Assembly (NCBI GenBank): GCA_031213475.1
Contig: JARUPZ010000012.1
Coordinates: 11,242,727-11,306,726, forward strand
Reading direction: 5' to 3'
From: Nereocystis luetkeana
Lineage: Eukaryota > Sar > Phaeophyceae > Laminariales > Laminariaceae
Length of the DNA stretch: 64,000 nt
Of the stretch, positions 1 through 10,209 are shown piece by piece. The notes beneath the pieces are model-generated. The model did not search any database. It was given only the letters and a program-made list of their open reading frames with translations, and was not told the DNA's origin. The position numbers and the translations under genes were made by a program. How positions within the stretch are numbered: the first letter of the stretch is position 1; each line of letters begins with the position of its first letter.

Positions 1-2076
1 CAAGCCTCATGCTTTCGGAACGCATTGCCCTTTAAGGCTACTTCTACACGCCGAGCGCACCCCGTCTACGACTATTGATCCTACAGCAGAGAAAGTTGCT
101 GCTACGGTCGTTATTGTCTTCACGTACTGTTGAAGCTTGGCTGCGCTATTAATCATTCAAGCTTGAGTTGGTACTTATTACCGGTAGATAACAATCTACC
201 ACCAGGGTACTACAGTAGAACTCGTATAGCCTTTATACCTGTCATTGTTCATATCCATGGTCCATGGCGTGTTGCAGTTGACTGGGGATGTTGAGTCTCA
301 TCGCGAAGTAGATGCTTTGGTGTGCTTCCTGCCCCCCAAGACATAGACAGGCGGCGAAACAGTCAGCAGCAGCAGCAGCAGTACGAGTAGTAGCGACGGA
401 CTGCCGTTACGAACAGGACTGGACAACAAAACAAGACCACACGATATAAATACGTACGTACCAGGTACGCATTCATCAGTCATGGATTCCAGCACACGAC
501 GCGTAATTGTTGCGCTTTGTGCTTTGCATTGCATCTGTCTCCGGCTTGAGTTTTACCTTCATGTACATGTACATACAGCAGTAGTACTTCTCAGACATTA
601 TGCAGTTCCTACTCGTACGAAGTATAACCAATAACCAGGTTATACCTGAAACATTACCTCAAACCTCAAACCCAGCCGTTCACCACCATCGCTCTTACCT
701 GGTGCCATCATGGCATGTCATTGCAGGAGCAGTGAGCACTCGTGTTGTATATATTGTATGCGGTACATTCCATATTTATACTACAGACTACAAGCAGCAG
801 CGCGGCATCGTTCCAGCCAACAATGGGCACAGCAGATGCAGCGCTAGGGACCGGCATACGGGTACGCTGTACAGAAGTCAGTGCCGGTACAAGTACCACA
901 CGTATGCGGGCGTAGGAAAGGCGAGTGCGGAGTGGGGGCGAGCCGAAACCGTTCGTGTATCTGTTACGTAGTGGGGGTGGGCGAGCTGAAACCGTTCGTG
1001 TTACGTCTGACATCTGGAGCTCACTTCGCGGTGTATACGAGAAGGACGAGTCTAGCCTGGCCTAGCAGTAGTTGCGGCAGTTCTCTTTGCGTACTCTTAG
1101 CTCTAGGCAAGGGAACGCGAGTTGGTCGCGCTCGCCCGAGGACTTACCGTACGTCAACTGGCATACGCCATACCTCGCCAACAGCGCACAAGCTCAAACT
1201 GGCAGGCGACGGTCGGTCGAGCAGCGTCATTCCTACAGATTGTCGAACCAACTCTTTCCTTCCTCTTGTACGTACCCAGAGACGAAATACACGAGCGAAT
1301 GGTCGGGAAGAAAAACCGGGGTCAAGCTGCACCAAGCTGAGAGCCTACCCGGCGTTCGGCGCACCTTGAAGCCCGTAGTCGGGAATGCGTAGTCGCCCGA
1401 AGCACTCGAAATGCCACTCGGTGAGGAGGTCGTCGTGGAAGTGAACAAGTCGGGGGCACTTGCACCCGCAATTATGCAACCAAGGAGGCCTGACACGTAC
1501 ACGCTGACCAAGAGAACCAGACCGGTGCACCTGGCGGCCAAGCTATTCTGATGGTACGCGCCATTGCTGCCATCGTCGTCGTTGCTATTCATGGCCCACT
1601 TCGCGCGCAGTCGTCTTACGTACGCGGTGCACTATTTGCTCCTTCCTGCTGTCCCATCTGCCCAATCTACGAACGAGTACGAGTACCAGGTTATGGTTTG
1701 CGCTCTACGTGCTCTTCGTACAAGATTTTCGGGGAAAAAGAAGGAGAAAAATGCTGCCGCGGAGCAATCTCCGAAGATCTTTGCAACCAGCCTCGTTCGA
1801 GTCACATGTTGATTGACGGTACCCTTGCCCCATGACCGACACCCGTCAAAAGACCTACACCTACTAAAAATTATATATTAACGTCGAAAAAGAGGCTATG
1901 TGACGGGTCAAAACTATAGTAGACCGTCTACCGAAAACTTAGAGATACGTACCATCATTTTTCGGAATTTTATGGAACTCCCTTCCTCACGGAGATACCA
2001 AATGGGGTGCTCCCTGCGTGCTGTGTGCTGCTGTGTGCGGTGTCGGTGTGTCTGAGTATTACCCAGCAGATAGATA
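1..2076. other. Left flank, no gene recognised
   Basis: I can assign no gene here. Open frames on both strands near 880-1590 overlap one another and match no family I know. The stretch at 1840-1930 carries a short motif (ACCCGTCAA and GACGGGTCAAAACTA) that recurs near 4020-4160 and 25230-25290, so it is probably a decayed repeat. Promoter and 5' UTR of the cysteine-rich protein gene should lie in the last few hundred bases, but I see no clear core promoter element. Confidence 0.5.
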
Positions 2077-5000
2077 ATGGCGGCAACCCTTGTTGCTGTG
2101 TTCCTTCTCTCGTGCCAGGGCGGAGCGCAAGCTCTGTGCGTGAGCGTGTTCGGCCCAGCTAGGCCGGTCAGTGTGCCGAGTAGACAGCAGCAGTCACGCC
2201 TCAGCCGCAAGCTTCCCAGTGCTGGAGCCTCCTCCTCGCCTACCTCTATCTCCGTGTCGGAAACCGATGGTAGCTCGCCCACGGAAAGAGCCGCCCCAGC
2301 AGGGTTTGGATCGCGAGCAAAGCGACGAAGAAAAGGTAGGATTAGTCTGCGCGAAACCACATGGGGCCGTCATTGTTCTGGTCTTCACATCTGACGGGCT
2401 GCTTTGTTTGCGAAGCTCGATCATGACCCCACGCGTACGTTTTATCCTGAAAGCAGAGTGCGCGTGATGACGATGGTGACATGCTGGCAGCAGCAGCGCG
2501 GACAGCATGTACAGTCGGATGTGCAAGCGAGTACGTCGTGTAGCTCGCGGCTCGCAAGTAGCAGCTTAGTCGTTCACGATGGACGGTGTATGCGTCTGAT
2601 CCTCGAAGCTCCTGCTCGTCGATACCTCGTCAATTTCAAGGTGGAAGCAAGCAGCGCAAGGCCGGCAGCGACGCTCCCCCCGTGGTGGTGTTGAAGCGGT
2701 CTAGTCGATGGGCCTGTGTCAAGGGATGCGGGGCTTGTTGTTACCTCGCCCCGGACGAGCGGCCGGACTTGGCAGGTGGGTCGCTGGTTTCTGCTGAACC
2801 GGTTGGGCGGTTAGACCAGTTTCTATTAAAACAGCTCGCTTTGCTCGTGAGTGCGCCTGCCGTTGCCGTTGTTGTACTCTTATCATTATTATAGTAGACG
2901 TTTATAAATACTTGACTGAGCCACGTTGTTACCGCTCCGCAAGTAACAGCAGTATTAGTAGTGTTAATAATAGTATTCATGGGGCTATATATACGAGCAG
3001 TACACTGATGCGATGTACCAGTGTAGCTGGTAGCTCTTGTTGCTGTTGCTCTACTACTGCTGCTGCTGCTGCTGTTGTCCCTGTGATAGTCGGGTCGGCA
3101 ATGCTTCTGTTTTTGTTTTTTTGGGCTTGTACAAACGAGCTGGAGCACAACTCTGCTGCAACCCTAACTTCGTGTATAGATAAACACCCATGTCAGGCAC
3201 AACAACAGTAGGAGAGCCGTTACTGGCCAGCAGCGTCGACCTGCGAGTTTAGATAAACACGACTCTGCCCTAGGCTTTGCTACTGCTGTGTCATCACCAT
3301 GCAACGCAATACCACTGGTCCGACAACTTTATGCTGAACTGGCGGGAGGAGAACGACTCGGCATGTTTCGCTCCCGATACTAATAGCAGTGTTCCACTCT
3401 CAGTATACTGACAGTTTTTCGCTCCCAGTATGCTGGCAGTGTTGCACGCCCAATATACCGGCAGTGCAATACTCCCAGTTACAGAGGCAGTTTCACCAGG
3501 CGGCGCTGGCATGAAACGCACAGCATGCACTGGACACCCTCATACGAACGTTCGAGGGTTGTTTTTTGTCGTAGTCAGGAAAGGCCTTACAGTACACCTT
3601 CACATCAACTGTACATGACGATACTACAGCACCTGGTAGGATACATACAACACCTCGGATTTTTCGTAGGAATTGGTAATGAAAAACCAACACTCGTATG
3701 TGTAATCACGTCGGAGCCCTCTGACGTTTCTCTCTAGACTGTCCCAATGTCCCAGTACCGGAGCACTGCACACCGAAAACGGAACTCCAGCATCCAGCAA
3801 ACAGTACCTTCAACATGCGGGCGCCTCGGCAATCTATCATCGACAACGACACCGAAACATCGATATCGACACCACCAGCTACAACTCAAATCGGACTGAA
3901 AACCTCGACAACAAGAGTTGGCGCCACATGGCCCAACCCATGCTATAATTGTGAAGCCCGGACTATCGCCGACAAACATATCGGTTGACTACACTCTTGG
4001 TCCTTGACGAACAGCTGTCAACAGCTGTCAACAGCTGTCAAGGACACCCGTCAAGGACACCCGTCAAGGACACCCGTCAAGGAAATCCCCTAGTTAAACT
4101 ATGAGTACTATATAAAAGTCTAAAGGAGCCTTGACGGGTCAAAACTAGACCGTCAGTCGACATATTGGGTCCCTTAGACCTCCATCAAACGCTCTCCGCG
4201 AGATACGTCCCGCAAACTACGATCTGTCACGTTTCCAAAATGCGCTCGTACTTCCACTCAGTTGTTTTTTCATGTTCTGCAGTATACTACGAATTGCGGA
4301 TACGTCAGGTAGGACCGTCTAGACTGCATACACTAGTGTAGTGAGGGGGCTCCTGAAGGCGTGACTTCTAAAAGCCCGAAAAACTTGTCTTCTTGAAATC
4401 TGGGTTTTTCAGAATACCTTCCAGACCCAAAGGAGCTGGAGCTGTACTTGTCCATGTCTGCAGACGATGGCTGGTGCCAGCACTTCGATAAGGAGGAGAG
4501 GGCGTGCACGATCTACGAGGACCGACCACGCTTCTGTCGAGTGGAGACGGAGACCTTCGGGGACATGTACGGGGTGGACCCCGAAGACATGGATGATTTT
4601 TGCTCGGCGTGTTGCAGCGAGCAAATAGGAGACGTCTACGGGGGCAAGAGGCAAGCGACAGATTTTCATGACTCTCCCTTGCATGTACGGGTGGCCTATT
4701 ACCTTAAACTGCCACTGGACATTTTCGGTTTCCCGCTGGTTAAACGACGTGCGGATGGATCGCCGCGAGAAGTGCAGAAAGCCGCTGTGATGCTTGACCT
4801 GTGGAATTTCTTTTAACAGTATATATACCGGTACGAAGTACTACTGTAGTATGCTTGCACGTCAAATACTTGACTTGTTGCATTGTTTTGTTTGTCAGCT
4901 CTTACCTGACACCTCCCTTCGTCCTTCTTCACGTACCTCGGATTTTCGTTATTAGTTCGTACCTGCCTGACGCCTTCCGTTTTCCTTCTAACCGAATTCT

Positions 5001-5887
5001 GTTTTTTTTTAGCCGTTGCCTGACGCCTACCTTTGTCCTCATACCCGAACTATCCTTATTTTTAGCCCATGGCTGACCCCTTTCTTTTTCCTTCCATCCG
5101 AATCAACCTCATGTTTCGCATGCTATGCCACCTGCCAGACGCTTCCCTTCACGGTTCCGCCCGACTTCTCCTTAATTTTTCGCCATTGACTGGTGCCTTC
5201 CCTTGTCCTTCTACCCGATTTCTTCTTGAGTCTAGCCCTTATCTGACACGCCTCCCGTCACCCTTCTACTCGAATTCTTGCTGTTTTTTAGACCTTGCTT
5301 CACGCATTTTATCTTTCATCATCCTTCTTACCCGAATTATCTTTTTATGTTTCGTACCAGGTACTATTTAATAGTTATATGTTAGCCCTTATCTGACGCG
5401 TTTCGTTCATCCTGCTACCCGATGTTTTCTTACATTTTTTGCCCTACACCTTCCTTCATCTTACCACCCGAACTTCCCTCGCAGTTGTTTTTTTTAGCCC
5501 TTGGCTTCCTTCATTTCATCTTTCTATCGAATCTCTTGACCATTGTTCATGCCTGGCACCATTTACCTGCCCTTCTGTACACCCGAATTCTCCTGAATGT
5601 CTAGCGCCTCGCCCGACGCCTTCACTGGAACTCTCTGTACTCGTTGGCCCCTGCCTGACGCCTTCCTTTTTATCTTTCTTCCCGGATTCCCCTGATGTTT
5701 TCACTGCGCTGCCCCGCGCCTCAGCAAGGAGATGCGCGTGTTCAAGGCGGCTCTCGCCGCGCTCGAGAGGGGAGACCGACCCAACCCGGAGTTGAAGCCG
5801 TTTGGTGTAGATTTCCAAGGCGAAGAAAAGCAGATCCGAGATTGGGGTCTTGGAGAAACATCCGCAGACGACGCCCGGGAGCGTTAG
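2077..5887 (+). CDS. CxxCxxCC (YkgJ/UPF0153-type) putative metal-chelating protein, four exons
   Basis: Exons 2077-2335, 2641-2775, 4413-4650 and 5725-5887 join with matching phases (1, 1, 2) into 264 codons plus stop. Residues 1-20 form a hydrophobic signal-like segment, followed by a Ser/Arg-rich, transit-like stretch to about residue 105, so an organelle location, perhaps plastid, is inferred. The core reads RWACVKGCGACCYL (Cys112, 116, 119, 120), then DDGWC (Cys153), RACTIYEDRPRFCRV (Cys163, 173) and FCSACC (Cys195, 198, 199). This is the cysteine pattern of the CxxCxxCC family, thought to bind zinc or iron; its biochemical role is not established. The C-terminus is a charged helix-like tail. 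Introns are 305, 1637 and 1074 bp. The first two are GT-AG; the third seems to start with GC (AG/GCAAGC). The start was chosen because it gives the signal-like N-terminus; upstream exons cannot be excluded. Confidence 0.85.
2776..4412 (+). other. Intron 2 of the CxxCxxCC gene
   Basis: The donor GTGGGT follows GACTTGGCAG and the acceptor is TTTTTCAG before AATACCTTCC. Inside are CTG/CAG-rich low-complexity DNA (2880-3090), a run of imperfect CCAGTATACTGGCAGT-type repeats (about 3370-3480), and at 4016-4083 short tandem repeats: CAACAGCTGT three times, then AAGGACACCCGTC three times. No other coding content was recognised. Confidence 0.6.
4651..5724 (+). repeat. Intron 3 of the CxxCxxCC gene: pyrimidine-rich tandem array
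   Basis: From about 4890 to 5700 the intron is built of roughly fourteen diverged units of 50-60 bp. Each has the form of a CTGACGCCTTCC-like start, a TCCTTCTACCCGAATT-like middle and a TTTTTAGCC-like end. The plus strand is strongly pyrimidine-rich, so nearly every unit contains a polypyrimidine tract followed by AG. The real acceptor, GCGCCTCAG, follows the last unit. The intron opens with GC, not GT. Confidence 0.75.
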
Positions 5888-6033
5888 TTAGCCTTGTGGT
5901 ATGAACTAATTTTCGAGCGATTGCGAGTTTATGATTTTAACGGCCCCTAAAAAATAGGGGCCCCTCTCAGGTTTTTAGAACGTAAACATTTCAACCTGAA
6001 GCGTCCGGCCCCGCCATGACGCTCCCGAAAATT

Positions 6034-6117
6034 ATTTCACTCTGTCCCGAAATGTAATGATGGTTTTGATTTGATATTAGTATAAGAATCGTACTTATAT
6101 TTCAAGACAGAGTGGTA
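6034..6117. mobile_element. MITE-C copy
   Basis: An 84-bp inverted-repeat element: TTTCACTCTGTCCCGAAATG at the left and CAAGACAGAGTGGTA at the right, with an AT-rich centre containing GATATTAG. It lies about 150 bp past the stop codon of the CxxCxxCC gene. Confidence 0.7.
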
Positions 6118-6384
6118 CCTGTTGGTGTTTCTTACTCCAAAACTAGTACGAGTACACCGGCGTGTGATTTTCCTGTGTTGGACTCTGTGAATAGTGCAGC
6201 GCCAATGAGACGCATCGGCGTGCGTTCCACGAGCAAGTTTTTTTTTGAATGTTTAGGACGAGCGTACGAAGGAGGAGGTTTCCATGGGCTTTGTGGCACA
6301 ATTTTTTGCCGGGCGCATCATCGTTTTCCCCCGCTGACGAAAACGCGCAAGAGTACCAGCGAGCACGGGGCCAACGGGAAACGC

Positions 6385-6495
6385 CTATTACGGGGGACCA
6401 TAGTTAATAGGACCTATGGTATACATAAAAACCTATATACTTGACCATTTTTACTAACAATATTTGGTCCTATTAACTATGGCCCCCCGTAATAG
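6385..6495 (+). mobile_element. MITE-A copy (reference form)
   Basis: A 111-bp element with terminal inverted repeats of about 30 bp, CTATTACGGGGGACCATAG at one end and CTATGGCCCCCCGTAATAG at the other. The inner part reads CCTATGGTATACATAAAAAC and later TTTGGTCCTATTAAC. It codes for nothing. If TA is the duplicated target, the element proper starts at TTACGGGGG, as in Tc1/mariner-like MITEs; that assignment is tentative. Confidence 0.8.
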
Positions 6496-7724
6496 TCTAA
6501 GCAAGTCTTGGAATCTTCTCGTGACACCATCATTGAAATACCTCGAGCATAGGCTATCATATAGGATTTAGTGTAGCGCTCGCCGCTGAGCACGCGTTTT
6601 CAATCCTATTCTCTTGGCGTCCCCTAAAAGGTGAGCCTTATGTCGTTACTAGTACCTGGTAGGTTATTTCTTATGCTTGGGCCTACTATAGTGCCTTTAC
6701 TACAAAATACGGGCGCCAAGTCAGAAGCGGCTCGATCGCTCGGGGCGGATGATATCTCGATGTACTTGATTCGCGGAAAAGTGCGGCAGCATCCGATTTA
6801 TCGATTCATTGCTTGATTTTTGTGCCGTAGGCCGAGGCTGGGCCGTCCGCTTTCTAGAGCTTCTTACACCGTTTCGGGAGCGGGACCCAGGTGTATCGAC
6901 AAAAAAATGTCACGCACATCATTTACCAGCGGTCTGTTTATCGTGGGAGCGGGCAGCAGAAATACCATGTTATTGTGTCATGCTGCGCACGTGCCGGAGA
7001 TCTCCGTGCATTGTAGTTCTGGTGCATCCCCTATCCTCTCTGTCAGCTGCCCGAGCTGTTTGGTTCGGCGAATGTGGTTGTAGCCATCACATTTGTTTTC
7101 GCCATATTTCCCCCTAAACGCTTCAAGGTATGCCTTGCGGTTCCCCAAAAGATTGTACCAACGTAATAGACCATCTGTTCTTCCACTCCTGAGTTGTTTT
7201 TGCCTGTCCTGTGACCACGGGCAAGGGTTGTGGTGATATGAATTAATATGAGCACAACAACATCTACAGCATTATCAGACAACACCAACTGCTGATGGAA
7301 AATCTACAGGGTTTCTCGCGTGGTCCGTCGAAGATTGCCCGCAAGCACCGGGTGTGCCCCGGTCGGAACTCCGAAAGTCCGTGGCGGAAACCCCGCGGAG
7401 GCTTCAATAATTGACGATGATTTGAAGGCTCCAACGTGCTCACCGGTCTGGAGACACGTAACATACGGGTGCGGTAGTATGGAGTGCATTTTTTGTGCAG
7501 TAGCAGCATCGGCAGGAGCAGGAAGCAGTGGTTCTCAGCACTATTCGTCGTTTTTGCTGAAATCGATTGGCAAACGTCGTCGAAACTCCCGTCAGTCTCC
7601 TGCGAAATTTGTGCTCATGATGTTTCACGATGGAAGCTTAAAACGATATTTCGACTGCTGCCTGCCGCACCACGCTGAGCAGTTCAAAGGAAAGATAGAA
7701 CAGTGATACTTGAGTAGTGACCAG

Positions 7725-8058
7725 CCGGTCGCCCCGGTAGTCTTAAGTAGTGGTTAACGTCGAATTCTACTAAACTCGAAGTATAGGGTTCGAAGGTCAG
7801 TATCTTTTTTTTCATTATCTCAGGACACCAACTGTCGAGAGCGCCTTTTGTACCGTGGGTGTGGGCACAATTAGACGCCAGTGGACAAGCGAAGAAAGTG
7901 GTGAACTCTTTCTCGGGACAAAAATGCAAGGCACGCACCCGTATTGGGGAGGGGGAAGGGCCTACCTTAAGTGACCCCGGATCTGAGTTACGACTACTGT
8001 AGGAAGGAGATGCAAAAGGAGGGCGAAAAAAATATTGGGATGGAAGAAAGAAGGAAAG
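7725..8058 (+). mobile_element. SINE-1 copy, tRNA-headed
   Basis: A retroposon with a tRNA-like head: TAGTCTTAAGTAGTGG stands in the A-box position and GGTTCGAAGGT in the B-box position. The body contains GAGAGCGCC, GGGCACAATTAGACG, GTGACCCCGGATCTGAGTTA and a purine-rich, A-rich tail. Confidence 0.75.
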
Positions 8059-8089
8059 CATAGTGATGGGACATCGGACATCAACCGAA

Positions 8090-8430
8090 TTCGGTATGAT
8101 GCCGATGAACGATAACTAATATCGATACGATTTGCGATGTTTAATACGTGGAAGCTTTGCGTGCAGCAACACCATGAAAAGAAAACGAGCACGCCAGGGG
8201 ATATAGAGGGCAGAACGCGTTCGATAAACGATATATCAAAGCTTTCGATACGATGTACAACACGATATATGGCGGCTCTTTGTTTAATACGTGGAAGCTT
8301 TGCGTGCAGCAACACCATGAAAAGAAAACGAGCACGCCAGGGGATATAGAGGGCAGAACGCGTTCGATAAACGATATATCAAAGCTTTCGATACGATGTA
8401 CAACACGATATATGGCGGCTCTTCATGCCA
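8090..8430. mobile_element. Family-D element (ATATCGAT-rich) with an exact 143-bp tandem duplication
   Basis: Family D has CGATATCGA-rich arms around a less AT-rich centre and is about 230 bp long elsewhere. Here a 143-bp block (first copy from about 8139, second from 8282) is repeated without any difference that I can see. Confidence 0.7.
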
Positions 8431-8754
8431 ACTTCCAACTCTGAAATCCACCAAGTACGGCGGCTTCCTTCCGCTTTCCAACACTCGATAATCAGATAAA
8501 TATTACGGCGTCTTGCCAAATTTCGCTGCTTGTTCCAATATGAGGCTATACGAGAAAGCACCTGCAGCATGCGCATGGCGGAGTGTTCAAACGCGGTCAC
8601 GCGGCTGCGGTGGCATCAGAGGCAACGTGGCACAAAGGTTGAGGTTGCGCCGATCGGCAGCAAGTACGTGGACACACGATGAATGGCACGCCGGTTGAGC
8701 TGACGTCTCTCGTTTCAAGCTGATTTGGGCAGGATGCAACCAACAACTCTAGCG

Positions 8755-8985
8755 CACATCGGGGATGTATCTACTGTAGATTATCACCAGCCTTTGTGAG
8801 ATGCTGGGCAGGATTTGCACGACGAATATAGTACGGACCCAACCAAAGAAATACATGCGACAGCAGTAGCAGATCACGCAGATTTTACGGCTCCCACTCG
8901 GCAACATGAGCTAGATCACACAGATCAGGAATTTATCAGCCCCGAAATACCTAGATCATCACTTGGGGGTTGGCGATCTGCCCGA
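8755..8985 (+). mobile_element. Family-G element (GATC-rich)
   Basis: The family is built round AGATCATC-like words: CACGCAGATTTTACGGCTCC, CAACATGAGCTAGATCAC, CCTAGATCATCACTTGGGGG. Most family members lie inside G-alpha introns; this one is intergenic. Confidence 0.6.
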
Positions 8986-9984
8986 TATATGAGCGCTTGG
9001 ACTACGGAAAGTGGCACGAGTAGTTGGTGAAAGTCGAGCATAAGCCAGTCAGCACACAGTAGGTGTATTCAACGCGGAGGTTGTGTACTACAACAGGCAA
9101 CGTCATACCAATGGAATGAGACGCCCTTTATAGCTACTCGAAGATTTGGCACGCGCCGCACCACAATCGCGCACGACCTAAATAAGTCGCCACATACACA
9201 CACTCATCATAGAGATAGCAAACACCATAACTGCGCAGGAACCAATGTTTTTGCTGTACTATACGTGAGGTCAAACTCGGCTTCCCTTTCCCTTGGCGGC
9301 GGACGTGAGCATGAAAAGTACTTCGAACAAGTCAGGCTCTGCCACATCATTGTCGAAAAACACTGCCCCGCGAGAACAAGAGGCTCGTCAAATCCAGCGC
9401 CAAGGGGGAAAAAAACGAGCCGTGACGCCTTCCGCGAAACCAAAGACCCACCACAGATCCAGCGCCAAGATATCACAGCAAACGACCCCCTGATGCATTC
9501 CCTGATATCAGAGAACCATGACAGATCCAGCACCAACAGACAAATCAAACGACCCGAGACGCCTTCTCTCTACGTCGTGACATTTTTCGAACGTTTTTTT
9601 AAACCAACGCATACCGCCACCTCATATTTCGAGGTGCGCCTGTTCCCCCTCACGTTTGGCCCTTCCTCTACCTTAAACGCCCATGCAGGGAAGGGAAATT
9701 TCCGTGCTTCTAAGTGCGGTAGTAGCAGTACGCAACGCCACGAGTGCCATAAGAAGAGAGCAACTAAAAATAACCACACAGCCGCAGTGTATGCTATGAG
9801 TACCACAGGCGAAATAAAATTATCAAACGACCACTGATGTAGTTGCCTTGCTGCTATGCCACAATGCTCCGCTGTACCGGTTAAAAAAACAATCTGAATA
9901 TTGCGCGCCGCGCCCAGAACCCACCGATCAAAAGCTATAATATCGATCAACAACGTAGGCAAATCAGAACGCGGCGCTATTGAG

Positions 9985-10032
9985 CAATCAGCCGATCAGA
10001 TGCTGTCGACGTGGACCCGGTTCCCATTGAAC
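9985..10032 (-). repeat. Copy of the hydrolase stop-codon region in the 3' flank
   Basis: CAATCAGCCGATCAGATGCT and GTCGACGTGGACCCGG repeat the end of the last exon (CAATCAGCCAATCAAATGCT, GTCGACGCGGGGCGGG at 10200-10235). Further AATCAGCCAATCA-like words lie at 10110-10185. Confidence 0.65.
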
Positions 10033-10209
10033 AGCTGACGCTATCGACCCGTCCAACATTCAGCATCTACGACTTACTATCCCCCACTCAATTGCTATAA
10101 AATCGACCAACTAGCGAATAAGAACGCTGTGTTATCGATCAACCAGCCAATCAGAATGTTACCGATCAACTACCCAATCAGAACACCGCGCTCCTGACTA
10201 ATCAGCCAA

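Larger units (their letters stand above)
5888..10209. other. Convergent intergenic region between the CxxCxxCC gene and the hydrolase
   Basis: This 4.3-kb spacer holds a MITE-C (6034-6117), a MITE-A (6385-6495), a SINE-1 (7725-8058), a family-D element with a 143-bp tandem duplication (8090-8430), a GATC-rich family-G element (8755-8985) and loose direct repeats at 9380-9560 containing GATCCAGCGCCAAG. A 190-codon open frame at 9265-9837 lies across those repeats. It shows no domain I know and I do not call it a gene. The unassigned parts (6500-7720, 9000-9260) show nothing I recognise. Confidence 0.6.

Noticed and set aside
1393-1551. Possible plus-strand terminal exon (MPLGEEVVVEVNKSGALAP..., stop at 1549)
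   Set aside because: It looks coding-like and has an upstream AG, but I recognise no family, can join it to no other exon, and the opposite strand is open over the same stretch.
9265-9837. 190-codon open frame on the plus strand
   Set aside because: It crosses direct repeats (GATCCAGCGCCAAG), has no recognisable domain and no splice or promoter context.
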